64,000 bases of DNA, taken from contig CM043963.1 in NCBI GenBank assembly GCA_014529385.2, positions 69,334,912 to 69,398,911 of the forward strand, written 5' to 3'. The position numbers were made by a program, and so were the translations under genes. Source of the DNA: Adiantum capillus-veneris. Taxonomy: Eukaryota > Streptophyta > Polypodiopsida > Polypodiales > Pteridaceae. This document shows positions 48,209 to 60,700 of the stretch, in pieces. The notes below the pieces were generated by a model. The model searched no databases and had not been told where the DNA came from. It worked only from the letters and a program-made list of their open reading frames with translations. Each line of letters begins with the position of its first letter. Position 1 is the stretch's first letter.

Positions 48209-48704
48209 TTAAATCTGTAGAAACCTCAATATCAGATTGTAGTTTATAAGTTGGGCCTTTTGTCTTACCTTTTGCTGGCTCTTTCTTCTTTCATGTTGTA
48301 GACTCCTCCATGAGTACTTCAGGTGGAGATGCTCCTTGTGTTGAGGGTGTTTGAGAAGGAATTGAGTCACTTCTTCCCCCACTTCTAGAAGCTCTTTTTG
48401 ATGGTCCTTCATCAGCATTCTCACGTTTGCGCTTCTCTTCTACAATAGCCTCATTTTGTTGGCATTTTGAAATGTAGGCATGCACTGACAATGAGTCCAC
48501 TGGGTCATTCCATCCTGTTTCTAGACGTATGCAATCACCTGCTTCATGTAGAATCTCTTTTGTAAGACTTCCCTTTTTAGCTAATTGCATGACATTTGGC
48601 CAAATTTGATCATGATGGTCATTCACCTCTTCATCACTAAGATGCTCAATTTTTACTCCATAAGTAGCTGCCTCAACTAAAGAGGTGGCATGGTTAGTTG
48701 CCAT
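48209..48704 (-). pseudogene. Gag-protease spacer of the gypsy element
   Basis: Two overlapping frames (48704-48291 and 48424-48209) are charged and Ser-rich without catalytic motifs. Their overlap marks a frameshift. This is the region between Gag and protease. Confidence 0.55.
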
Positions 48705-48713
48705 ATCTTCAAC

Positions 48714-49754
48714 TTAGGTTTGCATTCCCTTCTTCCCAAAGTTAGTTGTCAAGGGTAGACCTGTCTCTCTTAAGTGGATTTTACCATCCTTAAAAAAGAC
48801 AACATCTTTTGACAAAGCATCACTAAAATCATCACAATCCCTTCTTACATGGTCTATACTATCACACCAAATACATCTATTAACAAACCCTTCTTTGGGC
48901 TGTTGTCTTTGCCTAAGAAGTGGCCCTGATGGTGTGCCTTTTTCTTCAAGCTTTGCAAGCTTCACCTTCAAGTCACGCATTCCCTTCACTAGTTCGTCTA
49001 GCATAGACTCATCAAACTTAGGAGCTATATAAGTAGGCTTTACCATTTTGTCAGAAGTTGAGGTTGAAGGACTTGTAGTGTTTACTACCATCTTGTCCCT
49101 TCTTCTTTGTCGTTTGGCAAGCAGTGAGATAGCACCTTCAACTTCATTCCAATTGGTCTTTAGTCCTTGCTCAGCATCTTTATCTTTAAGAATAAGCTCC
49201 AAATTTTCTTGAAACTCTTTACCTGCGGCTTGTAAGAAAAGATCTGTCTTCTTTGCATCTAGTGTGGCCCTTTCTGTCCTAGTGAGTTGTGCATAACGCC
49301 GTTCAAATTTCCTAAGTAGCTCTGTTATTGATAGTCCTTGCTTTGGCTTGACTACCCATTCTAAGAATGTCCTTTTGGTCACTCTCTCCGAGTCCTCCAT
49401 GAAATATTCCTCCTTTAAAGCTACTTTGAGTTCTTCCCAATTTCTCCCATGCCCATCTTTAATTGCCCTAACATGTTCCCTAATTTCTGGAGCAACAACT
49501 AGCTCAAAGCTTTGAATCATCTCACCTTCTGATACGCGATGCAGCTCCATCTCCTTCACATACTCGCATAAGTACTTGGTTACATCTTTGCCATTGAATT
49601 GATGCATTCTGTTGACGACTGCTTGTATGGACTTCGTTGCTGAAATCTCCCCTCTTTCAGTAGCATGTTGTTGTTGCATGAACATTGCAAATGCTTGAAA
49701 CATTTGCATTGTTGCTGGGTCAAAATGCATACCCCTGCTGCTCAACATGATCAC
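48714..49754 (-). CDS. Gag-like polyprotein N-terminus of the gypsy element
   Basis: The frame is open for 346 aa. It has a Gln/Met-rich start, a retrotransposon-gag-like helical region (VVNRMHQFNGKDVTKYLCEY ... KVALKEEYF, then FERRYAQLTRTERATLDAKK), a Lys-rich linker, and a CCHC zinc knuckle, CIWCDSIDHVRRDC (C-x2-C-x4-H-x4-C, about residue 290-305). Gag packages the element RNA. The start lies about 35 bp inside the primer-binding site. This is the best preserved ORF of the element. Confidence 0.8.
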   Translation of the reverse strand: MIMLSSRGMHFDPATMQMFQAFAMFMQQQHATERGEISATKSIQAVVNRMHQFNGKDVTKYLCEYVKEMELHRVSEGEMIQSFELVVAPEIREHVRAIKDGHGRNWEELKVALKEEYFMEDSERVTKRTFLEWVVKPKQGLSITELLRKFERRYAQLTRTERATLDAKKTDLFLQAAGKEFQENLELILKDKDAEQGLKTNWNEVEGAISLLAKRQRRRDKMVVNTTSPSTSTSDKMVKPTYIAPKFDESMLDELVKGMRDLKVKLAKLEEKGTPSGPLLRQRQQPKEGFVNRCIWCDSIDHVRRDCDDFSDALSKDVVFFKDGKIHLRETGLPLTTNFGKKGMQT

Positions 49755-49787
49755 CCATGGTTACCCACAAACTCTCACCCTGGCAGT

Positions 49788-49805
49788 TTCACGTCGGGTT
49801 CACCA
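49788..49805 (-). promoter_or_regulatory. Primer-binding site of the gypsy element
   Basis: Six bases inside the 5' LTR the minus strand reads TGGTGAACCCGACGTGAA, starting with the TGG that pairs with the CCA end of a tRNA. I cannot name the tRNA with confidence. Confidence 0.65.
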
Positions 49806-49811
49806 AAAATA

Positions 49812-51867
<2,056 letters not shown>

Positions 51868-53600
51868 GCGGGCCATTAAATGTCAAGTATGGGTGCATAA
51901 CTGAGTTGATCACTTTCAATCTTCTCTCAAAAGAAAGGAGTACGTACTCCGACCTTCCCAAATTCCTCCTTATCTTATCCAACACCCACGAAAATCTTTG
52001 CTTGTGGGATATATATGCACCCCTAGAGGGGCTCCCAGATGCCTAACTATCGTCCCTTTGGACACAATCTTCCTAGAACTCAGTGCTTGATTGAGCGAGT
52101 CATCTTCTGAGAGGGAGATCAATCTTGATTTTTCAATATTGCACTTCGACCTTGACGTAGTAGCATACGTTTGCACAATCTCTAGAGCCTTCTTGATCAC
52201 CTGAGGACAAGCTTTGAGGAAGAGTAGTGAATCATCCGCACACAACTTCACCAGAATTTGGTCGTTATTGGAAATGGATAGCCCTTGAATCTCCCCTCTT
52301 GCAGCATTGACTTCAAGCATCAACACTAGGGGATGAGATCCAATGGCAAACAAAAGGGGAGCTAGTGGGAAGCCTTGCTTAATAGATCTTTTTACCTCAA
52401 AAGCCCCGACAATCCGCTCATTAAATAATAGTGCAGATTGTGTATCAGCACCCAAAGCGCTAACCAACTGACACATGCTCTGTCCAAAGCCCAGTGATTT
52501 CATGACCTCTTTGATAAAAGACCATGTGATCCTATCATATGCTTTAACTAAATCGAATTGAAGTAATATACAATTTGCTTGGTTCAAGATGCAAACTATA
52601 CGCCAATCATTGTTGCTAGAATGTTGTCATAGATAGACCTTACTTTAAGAAATCCATGTTGGTGGGGGGTGATGACCTTGTTAAGAAGCGGAGCAAGCCT
52701 AACAGAAACAAATTTGGTGATTATCTTGTAGGCCACTGACATCATAGTTACTGGGCGCCATTGCTTCAGTCGGGAGCATCAGACTTGTTTAGGAATTGGT
52801 TTGATTATGCCTCTTTTGACGCTAAAGTCTAGAGCATTGTTGACCAAAGATTTGTTAGCCATTTGCATCATTAGGAACTTAATCTCCTCCCAAAATTCTA
52901 CAGAGAATTATGTAGTCATGTTGTCCTACCCTAGAGAATTCTCTTTGTTCAAAGCTTGAAATGTGTGAGTGCATTCCTCCTCAGAGAACTCCTTCTTCAA
53001 TATGCTGGCGTCAGACTGTGAAATTGGTTTTTTGACGCTTCGCAGGAGAACACCTCTGGCTCCATCGACTTTCAAGGAATGAGCCTCAGGCTCTGGCCAA
53101 TAATTTGTTACAAGTTGTTCAGCATCATATGAACCATTTCATTTGGGTCCTTAATCTTCTTTCCTTCCCTGATGGATAAAGAGTGAACTATGCCTCGATT
53201 TCTCTTGACTTTGAGGGCCCTGAAGAAGTGAGATTGATTAGCCTCCTGTGGCTGAAGCAAAGTCTCTTGAGACAAAATTTTGGCCTTCTTCACCTCCTTG
53301 AGTTATTGATGCATCAGGTCACCTTTTGTGCTCGGCTTTAGAAGAAGACCCTTATTTTTTGTGGGTGGTTAACAGCTCTACTTCGTCTGTAATTTTCTTA
53401 AAAAGCTCCGAGTAGTGTTTCTTCCTTCTAGGGCCTGATGTATTGATTTATTTTTTTATATTCTTTGTGACAACATTCCAGCCCTTAGGGCCTACCAGAT
53501 CCACATCTTTACAGAGTTTCCTAATAGCTTCCATTACTAGGCTTCTGAAAAGAGGGTCTTTGAACATATGAACCCTTGTTGTTAATAGCTTCTTTGCGCC
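51868..53600 (-). pseudogene. LINE (L1-type), 5' part with reverse-transcriptase palm
   Basis: Reading 5' to 3' on the minus strand: a leader with NQSHFFRALKVKRNRGIVHS and IREGKKIKDPNEMV (the region before RT in plant L1), a broken finger region, then the frame 52587-51970 with LLQFDLVKAYDRITWSFIKE, SIKQGFPLAPLLFAI and LVKLCADDSLLFL. These are the D-x-x-K-A-Y-D, Q-G-x-P-L-x-P and F/C-A-D-D boxes of non-LTR reverse transcriptase. After one frameshift the frame continues WVLDKIRRNLGR up to the gypsy insertion at 51867. An endonuclease domain is not recognisable upstream. Confidence 0.82.
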
Positions 53601-53610
53601 TCAAGGGCAG

Positions 53611-54786
53611 TGCTAGGGAGACCATGTGAATGTGAACATGTTGTAAAAGTTATTTAAGGCCTAAAACCTAGGATGATAACTATCTTTTCATTTTGTGCCA
53701 ATTGTGTAGTCTTCATCTTCCTCTCCTCTCTCCTTCACTATATGGCTTGTCAACACCTTCAATTGATATCAGAGCATAGGCCTTGTCCTTGGGATTGTAG
53801 CAATTGAAGAGGCTGTGAAGAAGGAATCTAAGGAGTTAGGAAGATCCGATCTACAACAATCAGATAGTAGCTTAGTGTGCGTCAAAGAAGCCTCAAAGGA
53901 CGGTAAGAAGAGGACTTTCCGAGAGCTCAATTGGCAAGAACAAAGGTCCAAGAGGGCGGCAGCAGGGCTATTTGGCACAGTTGCACTAGCACCCAAGCTT
54001 AAGCTAGCCACGATCAGTGCCATACGGCCTCCTCATCACTGATGTCAGGCACACCACCACCGCATAAAAGCCCACGTAGAAATTTTTGTTTTTGCAGAGT
54101 ATCTATTCTTTTCATTTTTAAATAAACCACTTTCAAAATGGCCTTATTCATCTTAAGAATATGTTCCCATGAACATGTGTTGTGTATGTCCAATATGTTT
54201 TATGAGAAATGTGATGCCATGTCACGATGTACATTTAGTGATGACAACCCCCCATGCTTACATGCTAATTGTAAATAGATTTTTTATGAATTTTGTAAAG
54301 GGACCATACACTGCATCAGCCACTACGATGACACCGCTGGTAAGACCTTCCCTATAAATTGTGAATGCCCACCTATATATTATGTTGTGACCTCATGGGT
54401 TATTGTGTAAACTTTAAACCTAGGGTTTGGGAGTAAACCAAAACCCCATTTGTGAATGGTGACTCATTGAAGCACCAGGTTATGGGAAAACTTCGAACTC
54501 TTAGTTGTGAGAAAACCTAAAAATCACGATTAGGAGTACACATAAAACTCCATGTATCATGAGTGTGGTGAGTCTAGTTTTAGGGGGCGTATGTGACTCC
54601 CCTACCAAGTTTGGGTGAAGGTGGCGATTGTTAGGGTCAGACTGCACTTGGGCGACCATGTGAATGTGAAGATGTTGTAAAAGGTATTTAAGGCCTAAAA
54701 CCTAAGACGGTAACTCTCTTTTCATTTTGTGCCAATCGTGTAGTCTTCTTCTTCCTCTCCTCTCTCCTTCACTATGGCTTGTCTGT
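53611..54786 (+). mobile_element. TRIM-like Copia-derived LTR element, about 1.2 kb
   Basis: A direct repeat of about 145-155 bp (53611-53755 and 54629-54786) shares ACCATGTGAATGTGAA, ATTTAAGGCCTAAAACCTA and a pyrimidine-rich CTTCCTCTCCTCTCTCCTTC end. Behind the left copy lies TTGATATCAGAGCATAGG, close to the initiator-Met primer-binding site of Copia elements. The right copy begins with TGTTAGGGTC after a purine-rich tract, also Copia-like. The 870-bp interior has no gag-pol, so it depends on other elements. The left LTR has lost about 20 bp near its start. A target duplication was not found. Confidence 0.75.
53764..53781 (+). promoter_or_regulatory. Primer-binding site of the TRIM-like element
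   Basis: TGATATCAGAGCATAGG differs little from the TGGTATCAGAGC that pairs with plant initiator tRNA-Met. It starts 8 bp after the left LTR. Confidence 0.65.
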
Positions 54787-54792
54787 GCCTAC

Positions 54793-55730
54793 ACCCACCA
54801 TAGTTCCAACACCTACAAGTAGTGACCTTTTATCATGGTTTGTTGGAATATCATGCTTAATGGTAGGTGATCCAACAAGCATTGTGACGTTGGATAGGGG
54901 GAAAGGTGAACACATCCAGAACCCAAAAAGTCTGCCTCTTTATAGTGCATGATAATCACTACAGCCCAATTCACTAGAGTTCATCTTTGAAACTCACACA
55001 ATCGACAACAATCCACACCGATCATGCCCGTTTTTACAAATGTGCTGCAGCACATTTGTAAAGAGAGAGCATCACACACTGCTCTCTCTTTCTCTGCTTC
55101 ACACACAGAGGCTCGAGGAGGCACACACATCTTGAACAGCGGCACCACTTAGTTGGAACAAAGCAAAGAGAAGGGGGGAAAAGGAAAGAAACGGCACCAA
55201 AAACTGGTATTATTTTCTTCAATTGGGACAAAAAACCATCTACAAACATCCATAAGGCCTTGACTACACCCGGCTCGGCATGGCAGCCTCAAGCAACAAA
55301 ATATGGGCAATTACACACTCTATCGTCATATGGTTCTCCTCGCTGACGGCACAGCCAAAAATCTCCTTGATGGAACCTTTGTTGTCTCCAAAACGGCTCA
55401 AGCTCTTCTCCTTCTCCACTGACCATACCTCCTTCACAAACTCGCCAAAAAACTTCCTCCCTCCTGGCCTTCTACGTACTGCCTTGTAGCTCCTCATTGA
55501 GCCCCCCTTGTGCAAAATAAATCCCACTCCTCCCTCGTGAAGAGCTCACTTCACTTCCCCCAAAGAAACCCTTCCTTCTTCATCCCTGGCTCCAAAAGCA
55601 GAGCTCTCACATGCAAAAAATTAGGGCCCCTAAGGGTGTGTGTACAAACCCCTCTATTTTTGTTGATCCGGATTTTTCTTTGCATGATGCGTGACGGTCG
55701 CTTGCTATTCCCGGCTATCTTGAGGCCCAA
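54793..55730. other. Flank between the TRIM-like element and the CACTA element
   Basis: No family is recognised. Minus-strand frames (55527-55264, 87 aa; 55733-55551, 60 aa) are charged, and one reads up to the CACTA insertion point. A 30-bp perfect palindrome lies at 55033-55062. Confidence 0.4.
55033..55062. repeat. Perfect 30-bp palindrome
   Basis: The left arm TTTACAAATGTGCTG is followed at once by its exact reverse complement, with no spacer. A GA-rich stretch follows. Confidence 0.9.
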
Positions 55731-55792
55731 CACTACAAGAGGCTATTCATATTAGCGACGCTCACACAGTGACGCTCAAAAAAAAAAAATCC

Positions 55793-55849
55793 CGGCGTTG
55801 CTATGAGCGTCGCAAATTTCGTATATTTGCGACGCTCATAGCGACGCCG
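55793..55849. repeat. Subterminal hairpin of the CACTA element
   Basis: The arm 55793-55817 (CGGCGTTGCTATGAGCGTCG then CAAAT) pairs with 55825-55849 across a 7-base loop with a single mismatch. The arms contain the GAGCGTCG and CGACGCTC subterminal motifs. Confidence 0.85.
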
Positions 55850-55907
55850 ACTGGGCTAAAAAATAACAGAGCGCGCCCAAAAACTCAGATCTCAAATAAT
55901 AACAGAG

Positions 55908-55955
<48 letters not shown>

Positions 55956-56054
55956 TTCTTCTCCACACACACACACACACACACACACAAGGAGAGGAAG
56001 GAGATCCAGGTATGCTCCTTCCCTCTCCTCATTCTCATGTTCCCTTCCCCTCTT

Positions 56055-56089
<35 letters not shown>

Positions 56090-56370
56090 TACACACACAC
56101 ACACACATAGTGTTTTTGAGAGAGAGAGAGAGAGTAAAAACATAAACAAAAACGCACACACACATACATAAACAAAGAATGCACACACAAATTGAGAGAG
56201 GAAAAGAGAGAGAGAGCATGCATAAACAAAAAACGCACGCATTGAGAGAGGAAAAGAGAGAGAGAACATGCATAAACAAAAAACGCACACATTGAGAGAG
56301 GAAAAGAGAGAGAAAACATGCATACGATCCAAAAAACGCACACGCATTGAGAGAGAAAGAGAGAGAAACT
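55908..56370. repeat. CT/CA/GA microsatellites and short tandem repeats in the CACTA leader
   Basis: (CT)n at about 55912-55950, (CA)n at 55965-55988, CT then CA runs at 56055-56108, a GAGA run at 56118-56135, and three to four tandem copies of a block of about 55 bp with CATTGAGAGAGGAAAAGAGA between 56190 and 56360. The Leu/Ser-rich frames here are not genes. Confidence 0.8.
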
Positions 56371-56419
56371 AATTTAACGTCGTAGGAAACTAATTAAAAT
56401 TAAAAGACCTAAAGATCTA

Positions 56420-56490
56420 GCCGACGAGGAGTTGAACTCAAGACCTATTATTCAAGAGGGAAATGGCATAATCAATCTATCATACTTGGC
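56420..56490 (-). ncRNA. Degenerate tRNA-like sequence
   Basis: The 71-nt minus-strand stretch starts GCCAAGTATGATAGATTG. It has a D-arm-like part, a CCTCTTGAATAATAGG anticodon-arm-like part and a GAGTTCAACTCC T-arm, and ends CGTCGGC. The acceptor stem pairs only partly. It is probably a tRNA-derived relic, not a working gene. Confidence 0.25.
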
Positions 56491-56578
56491 ATGGGTGATA
56501 GAAAGGTTATACCATTTATCTCTTTTTATTGGCACACACATCCACACACACGCACACACACAAGAAGAAGAGATTTAT

Positions 56579-56660
56579 AACGTCGTAGGAAACTATCCTA
56601 AAAGACGTTAAAGATTAGGTTAGATGTAGACTTACGTTAAATTAGATTTAGGTTTATTTA
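56579..56660. repeat. Direct repeat in the CACTA leader, copy 1
   Basis: AACGTCGTAGGAAACTATCC with the following ATTAGGTTAGATGTAGACTT is repeated at 57290-57370. A third partial copy is near 56376. Both full copies follow a CA run and AAGAAGAAGAGA. Confidence 0.8.
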
Positions 56661-56755
56661 AATTAAATTAGATTAGATTTAGGTTTATTTTTAATTAGAT
56701 TTACTTTTATTTACGCTAGATTTAGATTTACGTTATATTAGATTAGATTTAGGTC

Positions 56756-57120
56756 TCCATAGACTGCGATGCCTGCATGAAGCAGATGAAGAAAGCCCTC
56801 AATGGAATATAAGGTATTGCTGCCTTCACTCATGGTGGGCTCCGTCGATCCAAAAGTACTGGTGAAATGTCTTCAAAAGATAGGGAAGAAGGTGGATCTT
56901 CAGGGCGGCAAGAGTCACTACATCCCCGACACAATGACCATCTAGACAACCTCTAGTCATTCAACAGCAACTTCAAAGTTAGTAACAAGAGCAAGAACGG
57001 TCTAAAGGGCCAATTGCTGTCGTCAGATGTGGATGGAGATGAGGCAGCGTCACCGCCGGAAGTTAACTCTCACATCTTTAGTGATGAGAATGCCAACTCT
57101 TGCCGAGTTATGTGAAAAAT
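56756..57120 (+). pseudogene. Captured fragment resembling a heavy-metal-associated (HMA/HIPP) plant gene
   Basis: The first frame has CDACMKQMKKALNGI, then a stop, then GIAAF, matching the C-x-x-C metal-binding helix of HMA domains. A neighbouring frame continues VGSVDPKVLVKCLQKIGKKV DLQ, matching the second half (N-V-D-P-x-x-L-x-x-K-L-x-K-x-G-K-x-x-E). A third piece at about 56955-57114 ends SHIFSDENANSCRVM at a stop codon. HIPP proteins bind metals at the C-x-x-C pair. Frameshifts make this a relic. It lies in the 5' part of the CACTA element, outside its own genes, between direct repeats. Confidence 0.55.
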
Positions 57121-57289
57121 TATGTGTTAAATCAGTTTTAAGGTTCTTATAATCCCTGTTAGTTTAGTTCTTTGTTTTTAATATAACATAATTTACGTTA
57201 GATTTAGATTTATGTTATATTAGATTAGACTTAGGTTTATTTAGGTTTACCCACACACACACACACACACACACAAGAAGAAGAGAGTT

Positions 57290-57370
57290 TTAACGTCGTA
57301 GGAAACTATCCCAAAAGACGTTAAAGATTAGGTTAGATGTAGACTTACGTTAAATTAGATTTAGGTATAT
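57290..57370. repeat. Direct repeat in the CACTA leader, copy 2
   Basis: This is the second copy of the 56579-56660 unit. Together with a shorter repeat (GATTTAGATTTACGTTATAT-type, 56715-56755 and 57190-57240) it brackets the captured HMA-like fragment. Confidence 0.8.
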
Positions 57371-57790
57371 TTTTAGTTAGATTTACATTTATTTAGATTT
57401 ATGCTTATTTACGTTAGATCGAGTCCACGCAAGAATTACTTACGGTTTAGGGTTTAGAGTTAGACGAACAATGAAGATCTACTGAGAAAAGATGTTAAGA
57501 TGCTGTGAAGTGCTATAGCTAGAGAAGAGGCAAAGGGGTTTTGTCCACTACATGCAGTATCATGTAAACGTGGGTCTGTAGATTTCTTGTACCCACAAAT
57601 ATAGGTATTGACCAATAAAGACGAGATTATAACCCGGTGGTTCTGATCTTCGTGCACCTCTAGACCGAGGTGTGTGGGGATTGCACATGACTAGAGAATG
57701 TGAGGTAAAGAGAGAGAGAGAGAGATAAGACGAAGAATGCCAATAGAATATTAAATTTGTTGTCCAGGTTATAAGATTTTTATCCTCATT
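57371..57790. other. Leader of the CACTA transposase gene
   Basis: This non-coding stretch lies before the tnp2 start. It has a GA run at 57711-57726. No promoter can be assigned. Confidence 0.4.
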
Positions 57791-60700
57791 ATGAGTAGTG
57801 ACGAGGATGTGGGACCGTCCAACCGAAACACCTATCTCTCAACGAGGGTCTTATGTCCTTGTAATCAATGCAAGCATGCTGTGCGACGGACAAGACGTGT
57901 TTCTTTGCAGCACGTTCGCGAATTTGGAGAGTTCGATCCATCTATTATAGATCGAGTTGTTGCCAATTATAACTCGTCGGACTCTGACGCTGACCAACAA
58001 GCAGCAATCTTGCAACCCAATAGACGTTTTCGCAGGCGCTTTGGTCAAGCAACATATGTGAGGCCACAAGATGTAGCCTCTGACAGCTCGGGGGATGATC
58101 ATGCAGAGCACATTCCCAACGAGGCAATGTTTGAGCCCGAGATTGATGAAATGATCGAGACGATCATGGATTCAGAAAGGCTTATCTATGATGATATGAA
58201 AAGTGAAGTCGATACGCCATTGTATAATGGAGCACGTATGTCTAGATTGAAAGCACTCCTGGTTCTTCTCAACATGCAGGCAAAGTTTGGATGGAGTGAC
58301 ACTAGCATCACAGCGCTTTTCAGGTGATCTATTACAATTAGTTTACTTTAATAAAACTCTAAATGTATAATGATCTGATAGATTTTTACACGACTGTATC
58401 GTATTTTTATGTTGTGTAGATTGCTTAAAGAGCACATACTACCAGCTGACAATGTGATGCCAGATTCCCAAGATGAAGCAAGAAAGATTTTGCAAAACTT
58501 GGGGATGGATTACAATTCTATCCACGCTTGTCCTAATGACTGCATTCTTTTCAGAGGGGAATACATAGACATGGAGAAGTGTCCGAAATGTGATTCCGAA
58601 AGATATCGAGTAGATCTCCACGGGACAAAAATTCCACAAAAGATTTTGCGACATTTTCCTCTGCTTCCTCGCATCAAGCATTTCTTCGAATGTAAGTCCA
58701 TGGCCGCCCTAGCATCATGGCATGAGGAGAATAAATCTTCGGATGGTGTGCTACGAATTCCTGCAGATTGCGCAGCCTGGAAACATATAGATGGAACATG
58801 GTCAGATTTTGCCAGGGAAGCTCAAAATTTGCGCTTAGGCCTGGCTATGGATGGCGTAAATCCATTTGATCAAAGATCAACATCTTACAGTGTATGGCCC
58901 GTTGTCATCGTCAACTACAACATTCCCCCGTGGTTGACTACGAAGAAGGGGCACCTATGGCTAAGCTTGATTGTGCCAGGGCGATATAAAGTGGGGAATA
59001 TGGATGTGTATCTTCGTCCACTATTGGAAGAGCTACAACAATTGTGGATTGGCATAGAGGTGGTGGATATGAGCCGACACACAGGACGACGGAATGCTTT
59101 GATCAGAGGCATTCTAATGTGGACCATGCATGACTATCCCGGGCTAACAGAATGCTCAGGTGATCTATTGACACTCCTCACTCAGACACTGTAAATCTTG
59201 TTTTTTCCCATAGCTGATCTATTATCATGTGTATACATGCAGGGCTTCAAACAAGCGGATACAGAGCATGTGTCACATGTGGACCTAGACTGAATGCACG
59301 TAGGGCGCCCTCACTGAAGAAGAAAATCTACGAAGGTCATCAAGCGTATCTTCCAGAGAATCATGTGTTACGCGACGGCTTTTTGGGAAGAGAGCCACCA
59401 AGGATGTCTGCACAAGCATGGTTAGAGCAGAAGGAGATGTTCGATGACGGATTGCCTCCAGGGATGAAGAGACTATCTCTATGGTACGAGCTACCATACT
59501 GGCCCCGACTCATGATCAATCACTTGCTCGATCCAATGCACATATTCAAGAATGTGGGTAATCTACTATGGGACCATCTGACCGGCAAGAAAGATACTTT
59601 GGGAGCCAGAGTTGACCTTAGAAATGTGGATCGTATGGAGCAATATTGGCCGCAAACAGCGTCTGATGGATCGATAAAAATCCCTAAAGCACCATGGATT
59701 TTCACAGGAGCCCAAGAACACAAAGTAAAAGAGACCATTCGATCTTTTCGGACCCCCACTGGCGTAATGCACTCGCTCCGAACGTGTTTTACTAAAGAAG
59801 GAAAGCTTACCGGTTTGAAGTCACACGATTGGCATAAAATGTGTCAGGTACGTTCATAGTGGACTTTAATATCATTGCATAAAATGTGGACTTTAATATC
59901 ATTGCTGCACATACTTTACAGTTTATTTTACCGGTTGCCATTGAGGGATGTTTGTCTCTCGACATCCGTAACACAATCTACAAACTTGCAAAGCTGGTGC
60001 AATGGATTTCACAAAAGGAGATCAACGTAGACTCCATACCATTCGCCAAACTAAATGTTGTGGAGCTTGTGTGCATGTTTGAGAAACATTTTCCTACTAC
60101 CATGCTAACCATTCAGGTGCATCTTCTTGTTCACATAGTTGATGAGGTGGAAATAGCTGGCACAGTTCATTTCAGATGGATGTTCTTCTTAGAACGTTTC
60201 ATGAAAACTCTTAAGGGATATGTGCGTCAAAAGGCACGTCCGAAAGGTAGCATGGCAGAAGGTTGGTTGGTATCAGAGTCCCTAGTGTACATTGGAGAGT
60301 GGCTAGACGGATTTGATAAAGCCCGGGACACGCTATGGCGAACCATAGATGATGAACGCATATTTGAGATTGTCATGTGCAATCTCGGTGTTGAGAAGAA
60401 GATGACGGAAGATCTAGAGGCTAAAATCAATCGATTTTGCATGCTTCACAATCCAGTGATGCAAAAGTGGATTTCACAATATGAGGATGCAAAGCAAGAG
60501 CGACAAAGGGCACGAATGGAGTGGAGACGGAGAAGACGACCACCGATGCACTATCCGACGGTTCTGGAGAGCCTACCAACCTTCATGAGCTTAAGATGGT
60601 TGCACAACCAATTGAAAAGCGCACAACAATGCGGTGACGAAGTGACTGAGGAAGAGTGGGAGTACTCTCGGGGTTGCGCGACCAAGGTAAGTTTGCAATG

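Noticed and set aside
55264-55527. 87-aa minus-strand frame left of the CACTA element
   Set aside because: Open and charged but without recognisable family, start context or splice support. Kept only as part of the flank description.
55769-56347. Leu/Ser- and His/Thr-rich frames on both strands
   Set aside because: They translate CT, CA and GA microsatellites within the CACTA leader.
58409-58681. Separate short genes on both strands inside the transposase region
   Set aside because: The plus-strand piece is exon 2 of the spliced transposase. The minus-strand frames are shadows of it.
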